Positions 16,118 to 24,718 of a DNA stretch of 64,000 bases are shown in pieces (within the stretch, counting starts at the first letter, position 1; every line of letters begins with the position of its first letter). The position numbers and the translations under genes are program-made. The notes below the pieces were generated by a model. It ran no database searches. It was not told the origin of the DNA and saw only the letters and a list, made by a program, of their open reading frames with translations. Source of the stretch: Sulfurospirillum sp036802865 (GTDB lineage: Bacteria; Campylobacterota; Campylobacteria; Campylobacterales; Sulfurospirillaceae); the NCBI RefSeq assembly GCF_036802865.1, contig NZ_DAIRVK010000002.1, positions 62,001-126,000 on the forward strand. Direction: 5' to 3'.

Positions 16118-17551
16118 ATGGAAATAGGTCAACTTATATTTGTGGATAAAAACAAAAAAATGCGGTTAGTTGGAACATTAAATAAGCAGTCTTTTGTTGT
16201 TCATCCTTGTGAATCTATTACACACAGAGAGTATAAATGCCTTGATAATATTAGTATTGAAGGACGGATAACACAAGAAGGGCTAGTCGGGATATGGAAA
16301 GATAGTGTCGTAGAAAATAGCTCTTTTAATTTAAAACCTGTTCCTTGGACAGAGGGAACATTAACCTGCGAAATGATGCATCAATTTCCTAAAGTTGTTT
16401 TTCATGCTACGCTAAATTTAGGCACCGGTTATCTCTCTCCGCTCACAGTAGATTATGAGTGCAATGGGACGATTAAAAATCTTTCTTTTATGAAGACAAT
16501 TTTAAACCTAAATGAAACTATCCGTAGAGACTGGGAACTTGGTACTTCTGGTGGGAGTATTAGGTATGCACTTGCCAGGCAAAAATATTTTAATTTTTTA
16601 AGTGCTGGTATAGCCCCCGATGTTTTTGAAAATGAGCAGAAAAACTTTAGATATTATTATAAGATTTCAAGAGATGAACATATACAGGTAATACAACGTT
16701 ACTTTAAACTTTGGGCACATCAAAGTCTTGGCAACTTTGAAACTTACACACAATTTTGGGATGAATATGTCCGTGCTTTGAGTCAATTAACCAAGCATTA
16801 TCAATCCACATTTCATTTTTCTAAAGAAAAAAGTGAAGCGTATGCAAAAACAGTGATGCAGTATATTTTTCTTGATGCTGCTGGTTCAACGGATGGAGAA
16901 AATCAAGATATTTCGTATCTTGATAAACGTATTATCGCTTCAAAAGCTTTAACGGAAGAGTTAGTCCAAGTATTCAAAAATGCACCTCAAGAACTGCTGG
17001 ATCAAGGGCTTAAAACAGCCATCTTGCATCAAAAATCAATTGACTATTTACAAGCCTTATTGGATGCAGGAGCTCGTATTGATGTAGGCAATGAGTCAGC
17101 ACTTTTTTTCGCACTTAAACAACCTAGTGTTGTAACATTGCTGCTTTCAAAACAGCCCAATGTAAATTATGAAAATAGCTTCGGCAAAACAACGCTTTTT
17201 TATGCAATTGCGTTTAATGACCATGTCCTCGTTGAGCTTTTACTAAAAAATAATGCCGATGTCAATCATCGTTATATTTCAAGAGAAAAATTAGATCAGA
17301 GTGATTATAAGGTGGGTGTAGGTTTTATTCGGATAGACAGACCTTTGCGCACACCGCTAATGCATGCTGCACAACACAGTGATGTCAAAATGATGAAGCT
17401 TTTGATAGACCATGGCGCGGACATCACAGCGCAAGATGAAAATAAGGCAACCATCGCTGATTATGCGAAAGGGAACAATAAAAAAGAGAATTTAGAGTTT
17501 GCCCATTCGCTTGGTGTGAATGAAAATCCGAATGTTTCTTACCAAGAATAA
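16118..17551 (+). CDS. Ankyrin-repeat protein, probably the 3' part of an interrupted exported protein
   Basis: 477 aa from the first ATG after the in-frame stop. Residues about 1-120 are beta-rich with paired cysteines (HPCESITHREYKCLDN, GTLTCEMM, DYECNGT), suggesting an extracytoplasmic fold similar in style to lysozyme-inhibitor-like domains. Residues about 120-270 are helical. Residues about 290-470 hold four to five ankyrin repeats (ALLDAGARIDVGNESALFFAL, TTLFYAIAFNDHVLVELLLKNNADVNHR, TPLMHAAQHSDVKMMKLLIDHGAD). The cysteine-rich N-terminal part makes sense only if exported, supporting the upstream signal-peptide fragment as its missing start. Binding partner unknown. Confidence 0.75.
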   Translation: MEIGQLIFVDKNKKMRLVGTLNKQSFVVHPCESITHREYKCLDNISIEGRITQEGLVGIWKDSVVENSSFNLKPVPWTEGTLTCEMMHQFPKVVFHATLNLGTGYLSPLTVDYECNGTIKNLSFMKTILNLNETIRRDWELGTSGGSIRYALARQKYFNFLSAGIAPDVFENEQKNFRYYYKISRDEHIQVIQRYFKLWAHQSLGNFETYTQFWDEYVRALSQLTKHYQSTFHFSKEKSEAYAKTVMQYIFLDAAGSTDGENQDISYLDKRIIASKALTEELVQVFKNAPQELLDQGLKTAILHQKSIDYLQALLDAGARIDVGNESALFFALKQPSVVTLLLSKQPNVNYENSFGKTTLFYAIAFNDHVLVELLLKNNADVNHRYISREKLDQSDYKVGVGFIRIDRPLRTPLMHAAQHSDVKMMKLLIDHGADITAQDENKATIADYAKGNNKKENLEFAHSLGVNENPNVSYQE

Positions 17552-17568
17552 GCTTTACATGTAAAGCT
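17551..17568. terminator. 18-bp perfect palindrome between convergent genes
   Basis: AGCTTTACATGTAAAGCT begins inside the TAA of the ankyrin gene and ends at the base before the sdaA stop codon. It carries the recurring TTTACATGTAAA core. Probably a compact bidirectional terminator, although without a T-run. Confidence 0.5.
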
Positions 17569-18759
17569 CTAAAGGTAGCGTTTCGCTAGACCTCCGAGCG
17601 AGGTCTCTTTATATTTAGTATTCATATCTTTTCCCGTTTCGACCATCGTTTGAATGATTTCATCAAAACTCACTTTATGCGCTCCATCAGTATAGGAAGT
17701 GTATTCCGCTGCGTCAATGGCGCGAATGGCAGCTACTGCGTTACGCTCAATGCAGGGCACTTGCACATATCCTGCTATGGGGTCACATGTCATCCCAAGG
17801 TGATGTTCTAGCCCCATCTCTGCGGCGTAATCGATTTGTTGTAAATTGCCACCAAAAAGGTACGATGCCATTCCTGCTGCCATCGAACACGCTACACCCA
17901 CTTCACCTTGACATCCAACTTCTGCACCTGAAATTGAACCGTTAAATTTAACAAGGTTTCCAAGCAATCCTGCAACAGCAAGGGCTCTTAAGCAATCGGT
18001 TTTATCTAAATTGTAAAGTTCTTTGAGGTAACGAAGTACTGCAGGAACAACACCGCAAGCCCCACACGTTGGTGCTGTGACAACAATGTTTCCCGAAGCG
18101 TTTTCTTCACTGGTGGCGAGCGCATAGGCAAAAATGATGCCGTGAGCTCGTTTCTCCTCTTTACGTGCTTTGGCAAAGAACATAGAGGCTTTTCGTGGGT
18201 ATTTCAAAAGTCCTGGTAAAACGCCTGTTTGTTTGAGCCCTCGGTCAATGGTGGATTGCATTGTTTCCCAAACTTCTTCAAGATAGCTCCAGATTGCCTC
18301 TCCTTCGTACTGTTCAACGTATTGCCATAACTCTTTGTGTTCTTCTTGGCACCATCTCATGATGTCATTCAGCGTTGTAAGTGGATAGATTGAGGGTTCG
18401 GGTGTAAGGTTATCGTTTGCTTCTTTAAGTGCACTGCCTCCTACGCTGTACACTTCCCATGAATCAGTGACTACTTTTTGTTCATTTAGAGCTTCAAAAA
18501 ACATACCATTGGAATGAAACGGTTTTGTAATATCGGGACGAAAAATAATCTCAACTGAAATAGGCTCTAAAGCTTGGCGTAATGCGTTATCTGTTAAGTG
18601 TCCACGTCCTGTTGCGGCAAGTGATCCAAAAAGTGTTACACGGTATGAAAATGCTTTTGGAAAACGTTTTTTAAAGAGAGTGCCTGCATTAAATGGTCCC
18701 ATTGTATGGCTGGAAGATGGACCATGCCCTATGCAGTAAAAAGATCTAAGTGATTGCAT
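17569..18759 (-). CDS. sdaA: L-serine ammonia-lyase (L-serine dehydratase), iron-sulfur type
   Basis: 396 aa, single chain, shorter than E. coli SdaA (454 aa). N-terminal domain with GHGPSSSHTMGP; C-terminal domain with the [4Fe-4S] cysteine region APTCGACGVVPA, EVGCQGEVGVACSMAAG and GMTCDPIAGYVQVPC. Deaminates serine to pyruvate and ammonia, a common carbon source route in asaccharolytic Campylobacterota. TATAAT on the minus strand at 18793-18798 lies 34 nt upstream; ribosome binding site AAAGG. No sdaC transporter is adjacent. Confidence 0.92.
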   Translation of the reverse strand: MQSLRSFYCIGHGPSSSHTMGPFNAGTLFKKRFPKAFSYRVTLFGSLAATGRGHLTDNALRQALEPISVEIIFRPDITKPFHSNGMFFEALNEQKVVTDSWEVYSVGGSALKEANDNLTPEPSIYPLTTLNDIMRWCQEEHKELWQYVEQYEGEAIWSYLEEVWETMQSTIDRGLKQTGVLPGLLKYPRKASMFFAKARKEEKRAHGIIFAYALATSEENASGNIVVTAPTCGACGVVPAVLRYLKELYNLDKTDCLRALAVAGLLGNLVKFNGSISGAEVGCQGEVGVACSMAAGMASYLFGGNLQQIDYAAEMGLEHHLGMTCDPIAGYVQVPCIERNAVAAIRAIDAAEYTSYTDGAHKVSFDEIIQTMVETGKDMNTKYKETSLGGLAKRYL

Positions 18760-18792
18760 GACATACCTTTATAGGTGACGAAAAATTGGTGG

Positions 18793-18798
18793 ATTATA
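18793..18798 (-). promoter_or_regulatory. -10 element upstream of sdaA
   Basis: Perfect TATAAT on the minus strand 34 nt before the sdaA ATG, with no convincing -35. Confidence 0.45.
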
Positions 18799-18909
18799 AC
18801 ATACAAATAGGTTTTCTAAGGGATAAAAAAAGAGTTTATGCCTTCTGCAAAGAGCGCTTTAAATCAATCTGCTGTAAAATCAAGATATATTTACAATAAA
18901 GAGTTTTAT

Positions 18910-19317
18910 TTGAAAAAAATAGCAAGCATTGATATTGGGCTTAAACGCATTGGGGTTGCTCTTTGTTTGGCTGCAGGTATTGTGACACCGCAAGAGGCAA
19001 TACTGCGTAAAAATCGCGACCAAGCAGCACGAGATGTTGATGCATTTTTAAACGAATGGGGCATCGCACTTTTGGTGGTAGGATTGCCCAAAGGTGGAAG
19101 CAGTAGTGAAGAGATGGAACGGCGCATCAAACATTTTGTGAGTCTTTTAACCTTTAGCGGTGACGTAGTGTATCAAGATGAGTATGGCTCTAGTAATGAA
19201 GCCAAAGAGATGATGCAAGGGGTTATTCGGCAAAAGCGTGATGGCAGGATTGATTCGATGGCGGCAAAAGTAATTTTAGAGCGCTATTTGGATACCTTAA
19301 AGGCGAATCATGGTTGA
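18910..19317 (+). CDS. ruvX: RuvX/YqgF family Holliday-junction resolvase-like nuclease
   Basis: 135 aa from a TTG start at 18910. The family begins almost at once with IASIDIGLKRIGVAL (first catalytic Asp), followed by LVVGLPKGGSSSEE and QDEYGSSNEAKEMM, and DSMAAKVILERYL with the last acidic residue. An ATG at 18838 would add 24 non-conserved residues, but that stretch is promoter-like (TAAAAT 18875-18880) and an AAAGAG sits 7 nt before the TTG. YqgF acts in pre-16S rRNA 5' end processing. Overlaps the next gene by 8 nt. Confidence 0.85.
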   Translation: MKKIASIDIGLKRIGVALCLAAGIVTPQEAILRKNRDQAARDVDAFLNEWGIALLVVGLPKGGSSSEEMERRIKHFVSLLTFSGDVVYQDEYGSSNEAKEMMQGVIRQKRDGRIDSMAAKVILERYLDTLKANHG

Positions 19318-19918
19318 GCTAGAAGTCGCAGAGATCATCGGAACGGTTGCGTTTGCGCTGAGTGGTTTTTACGTTGCGGTTAAAGAAAAGCTCGATTTAC
19401 TGGGTGTTTTTATTGCTTCATTTTTAACAGCGCTTGGTGGTGGGCTTGTTCGAGATATGTTAGCTGGGCGTTCGCCTTATAGCTTTACGCATTTGATGCC
19501 TACGTTCTTAGTTTTAGGGGTTATCGTTTTTAGTATTTTCTTTAAATTGCACCGAAAAAATGAGATAGAAAAGACCTTTTATTTTATCGTTAGCGATACA
19601 TTAGGGTTGGTCTCTTTTTCCATTTCAGGTGCGCTTATTGGGTTGCAAGCGGGGTTTAATTTTTTTGGCGTGATCTTGCTTGCACTCATTACCGCAGTGG
19701 GTGGTGGTGTCATACGCGATATTTTACTCAACCGTGTGCCGTTACTTTTGACCAGCGAGTTTTACGGAACAGTCTCGCTTTTGGTAGGGGCTATTTTATT
19801 TGTATTCGCGCAGTATGACATTGGTGGATATGTTCCTTTGATGGTAGTATTTGCGTGTGGGGTAGCATTACGCTTATTGGCGTATTACAAACAGTGGAAT
19901 TTACCTAAAATTGGGTAA
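19310..19918 (+). CDS. Trimeric intracellular cation channel (TRIC/UPF0126) family protein
   Basis: 202 aa, seven predicted transmembrane helices arranged as two repeats, each with a Gly-rich kinked helix followed by Arg-Asp: LGGGLVRDMLAGR (about 43-55) and VGGGVIRDILLNRVP (about 132-146). These are the conserved pore signatures of bacterial TRIC proteins, which conduct monovalent cations across the inner membrane. Physiological role in bacteria is little studied. Start overlaps the end of ruvX. Confidence 0.88.
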   Translation: MVELEVAEIIGTVAFALSGFYVAVKEKLDLLGVFIASFLTALGGGLVRDMLAGRSPYSFTHLMPTFLVLGVIVFSIFFKLHRKNEIEKTFYFIVSDTLGLVSFSISGALIGLQAGFNFFGVILLALITAVGGGVIRDILLNRVPLLLTSEFYGTVSLLVGAILFVFAQYDIGGYVPLMVVFACGVALRLLAYYKQWNLPKIG

Positions 19919-19930
19919 GAATTTTTTCGC

Positions 19931-19936
19931 TATAAT
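19931..19936 (+). promoter_or_regulatory. -10 element of the argD promoter
   Basis: TATAAT preceded by a T-rich stretch and 24 nt ahead of the argD ATG, with AGAGGAG between. The short leader fits a direct promoter for argD. Confidence 0.6.
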
Positions 19937-19960
19937 TGCGTTTTTTTAGAGGAGTAGATT

Positions 19961-21148
19961 ATGAATTTTGAAACAATGGATAAAGAGTATGTGTTGCATA
20001 CATATGCAAGAAACTATGTCAATTTTAAACACGGCATCAATGCAACACTTTTTGATGATAAAGGCAGAGATTATATCGATTTTACCAGCGGGATCGGTGT
20101 TGTCAGTGTGGGGCATGGTAACCAAAGACTTGCGGATGCTATAAGTGACCAAGCACGCAATATTATTCACACGTCTAATCTTTATATGATCGAGCCACAA
20201 GCGAGACTGGCAAAAAAAATCAATGAACTTACAGGCTTTGATGTGAGTGTCTTTTTTGGAAACTCAGGTGCAGAAGCCAATGAGGGTGCTATTAAACTTG
20301 CACGTAAATACGGCGAGAAAAAATTTGCCAATAAAAAATATAAAGTTCTAACACTTGAGCATTCATTTCACGGCAGAACCATAACAACAGTTAAAGCGAC
20401 AGGGCAAGCAAGCTTTCATAAAACAGCTTTTGCCCCGTATCCTGATGGGTTCTCATACACAAAAGAAATTGCTGATCTTTACAATGCAATTGATGACGAG
20501 ACAGTTGCTGTGATGATTGAGCTTGTGCAAGGTGAGGGTGGTGTTAAAGCGTTTCCTAAAAAAGATATTCAAGATTTGGCAAAGTTTCTCAAAGAAAAAG
20601 AGATATTACTCATTATCGATGAAGTGCAAAGTGGCGTCTTTAGAAGCGGTGAGTTTTTAGCAACATCGCTTTACGAGATTGAGCCAGATATCATCACGCT
20701 TGCAAAAGGTTTAGCGGGTGGTGTACCTATCGGTGCAGTTGTTACGAAGCATAAAGACATTTTTGAAGCGGGAGATCATGGAAGCACTTTTGGTGGCAAT
20801 TTTCTCTCTACACGTGCTGGACTTGAAGCACTAGCTATTTTAGATGAATACAAACAAAGTGGAATGTTAGATGAAGCACTCATCTATTTTGATAGTAAAC
20901 TCAAAGTAACATGCACAGCGTTTCCAACACTTTTTGAAAGTGTTGAAGGGCTTGGTTTGATGCGAGGTATTCGATGTTTAAGTGGTGATATCTTGGCTAA
21001 CCTCATTAAAAAAGCCTTTGAACATGGCGTACTTGTTTTAAAAGCAGGACAAAATACACTCCGTTTCTTGCCACCACTCACAATCTCTAAAGAAGAGATG
21101 GATGAAGGCTTTAAGCGTTTAGAGAGTGCTTGCCAAGCGCTTTTGTAA
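19961..21148 (+). CDS. argD: Acetylornithine aminotransferase
   Basis: 395 aa, class III PLP aminotransferase. Visible motifs: FFGNSGAEANEGAIKLARKY, the HSFHGRT loop, LIIDEVQSGVFRSG (Asp contacting PLP), and the Schiff-base lysine in TLAKGLAGGVPIGAV; then GSTFGGNFLSTRAGL. Converts N-acetylglutamate semialdehyde to N-acetylornithine in arginine synthesis and may double as succinyl-diaminopimelate aminotransferase. Followed 9 nt later by a methyltransferase-like gene. No arginine operator recognised. Confidence 0.93.
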   Translation: MNFETMDKEYVLHTYARNYVNFKHGINATLFDDKGRDYIDFTSGIGVVSVGHGNQRLADAISDQARNIIHTSNLYMIEPQARLAKKINELTGFDVSVFFGNSGAEANEGAIKLARKYGEKKFANKKYKVLTLEHSFHGRTITTVKATGQASFHKTAFAPYPDGFSYTKEIADLYNAIDDETVAVMIELVQGEGGVKAFPKKDIQDLAKFLKEKEILLIIDEVQSGVFRSGEFLATSLYEIEPDIITLAKGLAGGVPIGAVVTKHKDIFEAGDHGSTFGGNFLSTRAGLEALAILDEYKQSGMLDEALIYFDSKLKVTCTAFPTLFESVEGLGLMRGIRCLSGDILANLIKKAFEHGVLVLKAGQNTLRFLPPLTISKEEMDEGFKRLESACQALL

Positions 21149-21157
21149 AAGAGAAAC

Positions 21158-22192
21158 GTGAAATTTAGCGCGTACATGCAAGCGTGGCTTTACGGCGAGC
21201 AGGGCTACTATACCAAGGAGCGTACTATTGGAAAAGAGGGTGATTTTTACACTGCTGTGAGTACAAGTATGTTCTTTGGTGGTTCAATTGCCAAAAAGCT
21301 TATTTCAACCATTGAGAGCGGGTTTTTAAGCCCGTCATCTTTTGTGGTTGAAATCGGTGCCCATAAAGGCTACTTACTTGCCGATATGATCCAATTTATT
21401 TATACCTTAAAACCCGAGCTTCTCTCCACACTTACTTTTGTCATTGTTGAACCCTTTGCTGCAAATCAAACGATGCAAAAAGCATACTTTGAAGAGGCAT
21501 TTGGTGATGTTATAACTCTTTTACATGTGAAGAGTTTGGAAGAACTTCTGTGTAAAGAGGCATTTTTTGTTGCCAATGAAATTTTTGATGCATTTTCGTG
21601 TGAGCTTATCAACGAAGATAGAATGCTTGTCATCGAAAATGAAAAAGTTCTTTTTGATCCGATGGATGAACAAACGAGAAAAAAAGCTCAAGAATATGGC
21701 ATTACAAAAGGGGAACTTTGCTTGGGGTATGAGCCTTTTGCCGAGGCGATGAATCGATGCTGTGAACATTTTGAATTTGTTACATTTGATTATGGTGATA
21801 AAGAAGCAAGAGGTGATTTTTCACTTCGAGTTTATGCAAGCCATCAGGTTTATCCTTTTTTTGCACTCACGGATTTAGTGGAAGAAAAACTGCGTGAAAC
21901 AAGCGATTTTAATACTTTTTTTGCACAGTCTGACATCACGTACGATGTTAATTTTAGCCATCTTTTCCATGCGTTTGAACAAAGTGGTATCACAGTACAT
22001 GCCTATAGTACTCAGATGAAAGCATTAGTCGATTTTGGGTTGATAGAGCTTTTAGAATTGTTTGCTAAAAACGTATCAGAAAAACAGTATGAGACAGAAT
22101 TAAACCGTATTAAAACATTGATCGATCCCTCTTTTATGGGCGAGCGATTTAAAATGGCATGTTTTCGCAAAGGAGAAGTAGAATGCAATTAA
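21158..22192 (+). CDS. MidA/NDUFAF7-family SAM-dependent methyltransferase
   Basis: 344 aa with a GTG start. IGKEGDFYTAVSTSMFFGGSIA is the family's conserved N-terminal motif, followed by the SAM-binding VVEIGAHKGYLLADMI, VIVEPFAANQ and VANEIFDAF. Mitochondrial NDUFAF7 methylates an arginine of a complex I subunit; bacterial targets are unknown. Some conserved positions differ (for example AHKG in place of a Gly-rich GxGxG), so activity is not certain. Overlaps thiS by 10 nt. Confidence 0.8.
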   Translation: MKFSAYMQAWLYGEQGYYTKERTIGKEGDFYTAVSTSMFFGGSIAKKLISTIESGFLSPSSFVVEIGAHKGYLLADMIQFIYTLKPELLSTLTFVIVEPFAANQTMQKAYFEEAFGDVITLLHVKSLEELLCKEAFFVANEIFDAFSCELINEDRMLVIENEKVLFDPMDEQTRKKAQEYGITKGELCLGYEPFAEAMNRCCEHFEFVTFDYGDKEARGDFSLRVYASHQVYPFFALTDLVEEKLRETSDFNTFFAQSDITYDVNFSHLFHAFEQSGITVHAYSTQMKALVDFGLIELLELFAKNVSEKQYETELNRIKTLIDPSFMGERFKMACFRKGEVECN

Positions 22193-22383
22193 TCATTAAT
22201 GGTGAAACAAAAGAGAGTAATGCCAAAACCATCAAAGACCTCTTAGATGAGCTTGGCATTGAGAGCAAAGTCATGGCAGCTGCGGTGAATATGAATGTTG
22301 TTAAACAAGCGTTATGGGAAAGCTATACACTTGTAGAAAACGATAAAGTAGAATTTTTACAGTTTGTAGGTGGCGGTGCTTAA
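22183..22383 (+). CDS. thiS: Sulfur carrier protein ThiS
   Basis: 66 aa from the ATG at 22183, chosen because AAAGGAG lies 8 nt upstream. Beta-grasp ubiquitin-like fold (QLIINGETKES start, DLLDELGI helix, VENDKVEFLQFVGGG end). ThiS carries sulfur as a C-terminal thiocarboxylate for thiazole synthesis. Oddly the protein ends Gly-Gly-Gly-Ala rather than at Gly-Gly, so an Ala would have to be removed before adenylation. No other thi gene is adjacent. Its TAA shares bases with the acpS stop on the other strand. Confidence 0.82.
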   Translation: MQLIINGETKESNAKTIKDLLDELGIESKVMAAAVNMNVVKQALWESYTLVENDKVEFLQFVGGGA

Positions 22384-22754
22384 TGCCAAAGTTTTTTGGA
22401 GGATTTTGAGCCTTCAATGACTGCTACGGCTATGGCAAAACCATTTTCATGTGTGATAGAGAGTGAAAGATCGCTAATTTCATAATCGTCTATTAAATGC
22501 TTTGAAAGCGTAAATGAAGGTGCATTTTTTGCATCTTTATAAATTTTGATATCCATAAATCCACATTTTTCACTAATGCCGATACTAAGGGCTTTTGAAA
22601 TAGCCTCTTTCGCCGCATAAAATCCAGCAGCAGTAGCATCACTTTTTGCAAGAATAATTTCTTCGGGAGATAAAAATTTTAAAAGCGCCTTGTCTCCAAA
22701 GCGCTCTTTGAGTTTTGTAATTCGTTCTATCGCAACGAGATCTATGCCGATCAT
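22380..22754 (-). CDS. acpS: Holo-[acyl-carrier-protein] synthase AcpS
   Basis: 124 aa. IGIDLVAIERI with the first metal-binding Asp, FLSPEEIILAK, AAGFYAAKEAISKAL with the conserved FAAKEA-type Glu, and LSITHENGFAIAVAV at the C-terminus are the family blocks. Transfers phosphopantetheine from CoA to ACP. Overlaps fliL by 4 nt upstream and thiS by 4 nt tail-to-tail. Confidence 0.94.
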   Translation of the reverse strand: MIGIDLVAIERITKLKERFGDKALLKFLSPEEIILAKSDATAAGFYAAKEAISKALSIGISEKCGFMDIKIYKDAKNAPSFTLSKHLIDDYEISDLSLSITHENGFAIAVAVIEGSKSSKKLWH

Positions 22755-23299
22755 TGAACCACGAAATCTGTAAAGTAGATATTTTTGACTTGTCCATCAG
22801 AGAGGTTTTCATTGATTTTATCTAAAACTTCATCTTTGAGCTTGTCTTTGCCTTTAAGAGTACTGATTTCCTCAAATGTTTTAGAGGAGAATGTACGAAT
22901 AATAATATCTCGAATTAACGATTTTTTTCGATCCATCTCAGGTTGCAATTTTGGATCGCTTAGCTCTAAATCAACAGCAACTTTTAAAAAGCGGTTGCCA
23001 CTTTCACTCAGTAAATTCACAACAAACTGTGCCATAGGATACATCGGTCCAATTACAAGATGATCGGTTGATTTTTTACTACTGGTACTTTTCTTTGAAG
23101 CCGTTTGCTGGGCTGGGGCATGACTACTGCTATCTATAGCAGCTGATTCTTCATGACTACTGCCAAGCATTAAAAATGCAGCAGCACCACCGCCAATGAG
23201 GAGTACTACCAATAATGCAATGACAATGATGAGAACCATATTGCCTTTAGGTTTTTTTTCAACTGCGCCATCAGTATCTTCAGGTTTTTTGCCAGCCAT
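22751..23299 (-). CDS. fliL: Flagellar basal-body protein FliL
   Basis: 182 aa from the ATG at 23299 (AAAGGAT 6 nt upstream); an ATG 30 nt earlier lacks this site. Short cytosolic basic part, one transmembrane helix at about 20-45, Ser/Thr-rich linker, then the periplasmic FliL domain with YPMAQFVVNL, RFLKVAVDLELSD, IRDIIIRTFSSKTFEEI and NIYFTDFVVQ. FliL rings support the stator around the flagellar motor. Overlap with acpS is also the arrangement in Campylobacter. Confidence 0.92.
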   Translation of the reverse strand: MAGKKPEDTDGAVEKKPKGNMVLIIVIALLVVLLIGGGAAAFLMLGSSHEESAAIDSSSHAPAQQTASKKSTSSKKSTDHLVIGPMYPMAQFVVNLLSESGNRFLKVAVDLELSDPKLQPEMDRKKSLIRDIIIRTFSSKTFEEISTLKGKDKLKDEVLDKINENLSDGQVKNIYFTDFVVQ

Positions 23300-23362
23300 T
23301 CTTCTATCCTTTTTTCCATGTAAAAACACTTTTCATATATATCGTTTTATTTCGCGAAAAAT

Positions 23363-24718
23363 TTACATCCATTCGATCAATTTTGAAACTTCATCAATAT
23401 TATAACACTTGATTCCATCAATTTTTTCTAATGGAAGAGATGGTACAACTGCTTTTTCAAACTGCTGAGACTTCGCTTCTTTAAGACGAAGATCAAGGTT
23501 AAAGATATCTCTTACATCGCCAATCAAAGAGACTTCGCCAATGAAAATGGTGTCTTTGCTAATAGGGCGGTTACGATACGAGCTAATAATGGCTGCAATG
23601 ATGGCAAGATCAGCCGATGTTTCGCTAATTTTAATGCCTCCAGCGATGTTGATATAGACATCGTATTGATTAAATGGTAGGTCAAGTTTTCGTTCTAACA
23701 GCGCTAAAAGCATCGTCAAACGGTTAAGTTCATAGCCTGTTGCACTGCGTTTAGGGTTTGGGTACCCGCTATCGCTTACTAAGGCTTGCACTTCTAAGAC
23801 AATAGGACGACTGCCTTCCATTAAAACGGTAATGGCAGAGCCTGCTTGTGCCTTGCCACGGGTAAAAAACTTTTTGGAGATGTCTTTTGCACTGACGAGA
23901 CCTATTTTCGTCATCTCGAAGATGCCCACTTCACTGGTTGTTCCAAAGCGGTTTTTAAAGCCTCGAAGAAGTCGGAGTTCTCTGGAAGAATCACCTTCAA
24001 AATAAAGCACAGTATCGACCATGTGTTCAAGCACACGAGGTCCTGCAATGGAACCTTCTTTCGTGATATGTCCGATGATAAAAATAGCAATATTTTTATC
24101 TTTCCCATAACGCATGAGCTCAAACGTAATTTCGCGTACCTGTGAAACACTCCCCGGTGCTGAAGCTACTTTTTCACTGTAAATTGTTTGAATGGAGTCG
24201 ATAATAAGGACTTGAAAAGCATGTGTTTCGAGCTCTTTAAAAATGGTATCCAGTCTGATTTCAGAGAGCAAATAAAGATTTGGATAATTACTGTCTACAC
24301 GGTTTGCACGAAGTTTGATTTGACTGGAAGACTCTTCACCACTGACATAGAGAACTTTTTTACCTTCTTTAGCAAGGTTACCGGCGATCTTTAAAAGAAG
24401 CGTAGATTTGCCTACTCCTGGGCTACCCCCAATGAGCGTAAGACTTCCTTGAACAATGCCTCCGCCAAGGACTAAATCAAGCTCTGTGTCACCCGAGCTG
24501 TAACGCTCTATCTGCTCAAAACTAACCTCTGTGATAGGAATAGCATTACTTTGAGTGTTGCTCGTAGGTTTGGAGTTGAGCTCTTTGAGTACTTCTATTT
24601 GCTTATCGCTAAGCTCAATGTATTCATCCCATGCACCACAATTTGGGCATTTACCAAGCCATTTGGCACTTTGATGCCCACAGGCTTGGCATTCAAAAAG
24701 GATTTGTTTTTTAGCCAT
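23363..24718 (-). CDS. radA: DNA repair protein RadA (Sms)
   Basis: 451 aa. N-terminal zinc finger with Cys10, Cys13, Cys24 and Cys27; RecA-like ATPase with Walker A GSPGVGKST around 98-106 and Walker B VLIIDSIQT; the RadA-specific KNRFG motif at 255-259; and a C-terminal Lon-protease-like domain (INIAGGIKISETSADLAI). RadA is a hexameric helicase that drives branch migration in recombination. It overlaps ftsY by 8 nt. Confidence 0.96.
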   Translation of the reverse strand: MAKKQILFECQACGHQSAKWLGKCPNCGAWDEYIELSDKQIEVLKELNSKPTSNTQSNAIPITEVSFEQIERYSSGDTELDLVLGGGIVQGSLTLIGGSPGVGKSTLLLKIAGNLAKEGKKVLYVSGEESSSQIKLRANRVDSNYPNLYLLSEIRLDTIFKELETHAFQVLIIDSIQTIYSEKVASAPGSVSQVREITFELMRYGKDKNIAIFIIGHITKEGSIAGPRVLEHMVDTVLYFEGDSSRELRLLRGFKNRFGTTSEVGIFEMTKIGLVSAKDISKKFFTRGKAQAGSAITVLMEGSRPIVLEVQALVSDSGYPNPKRSATGYELNRLTMLLALLERKLDLPFNQYDVYINIAGGIKISETSADLAIIAAIISSYRNRPISKDTIFIGEVSLIGDVRDIFNLDLRLKEAKSQQFEKAVVPSLPLEKIDGIKCYNIDEVSKLIEWM

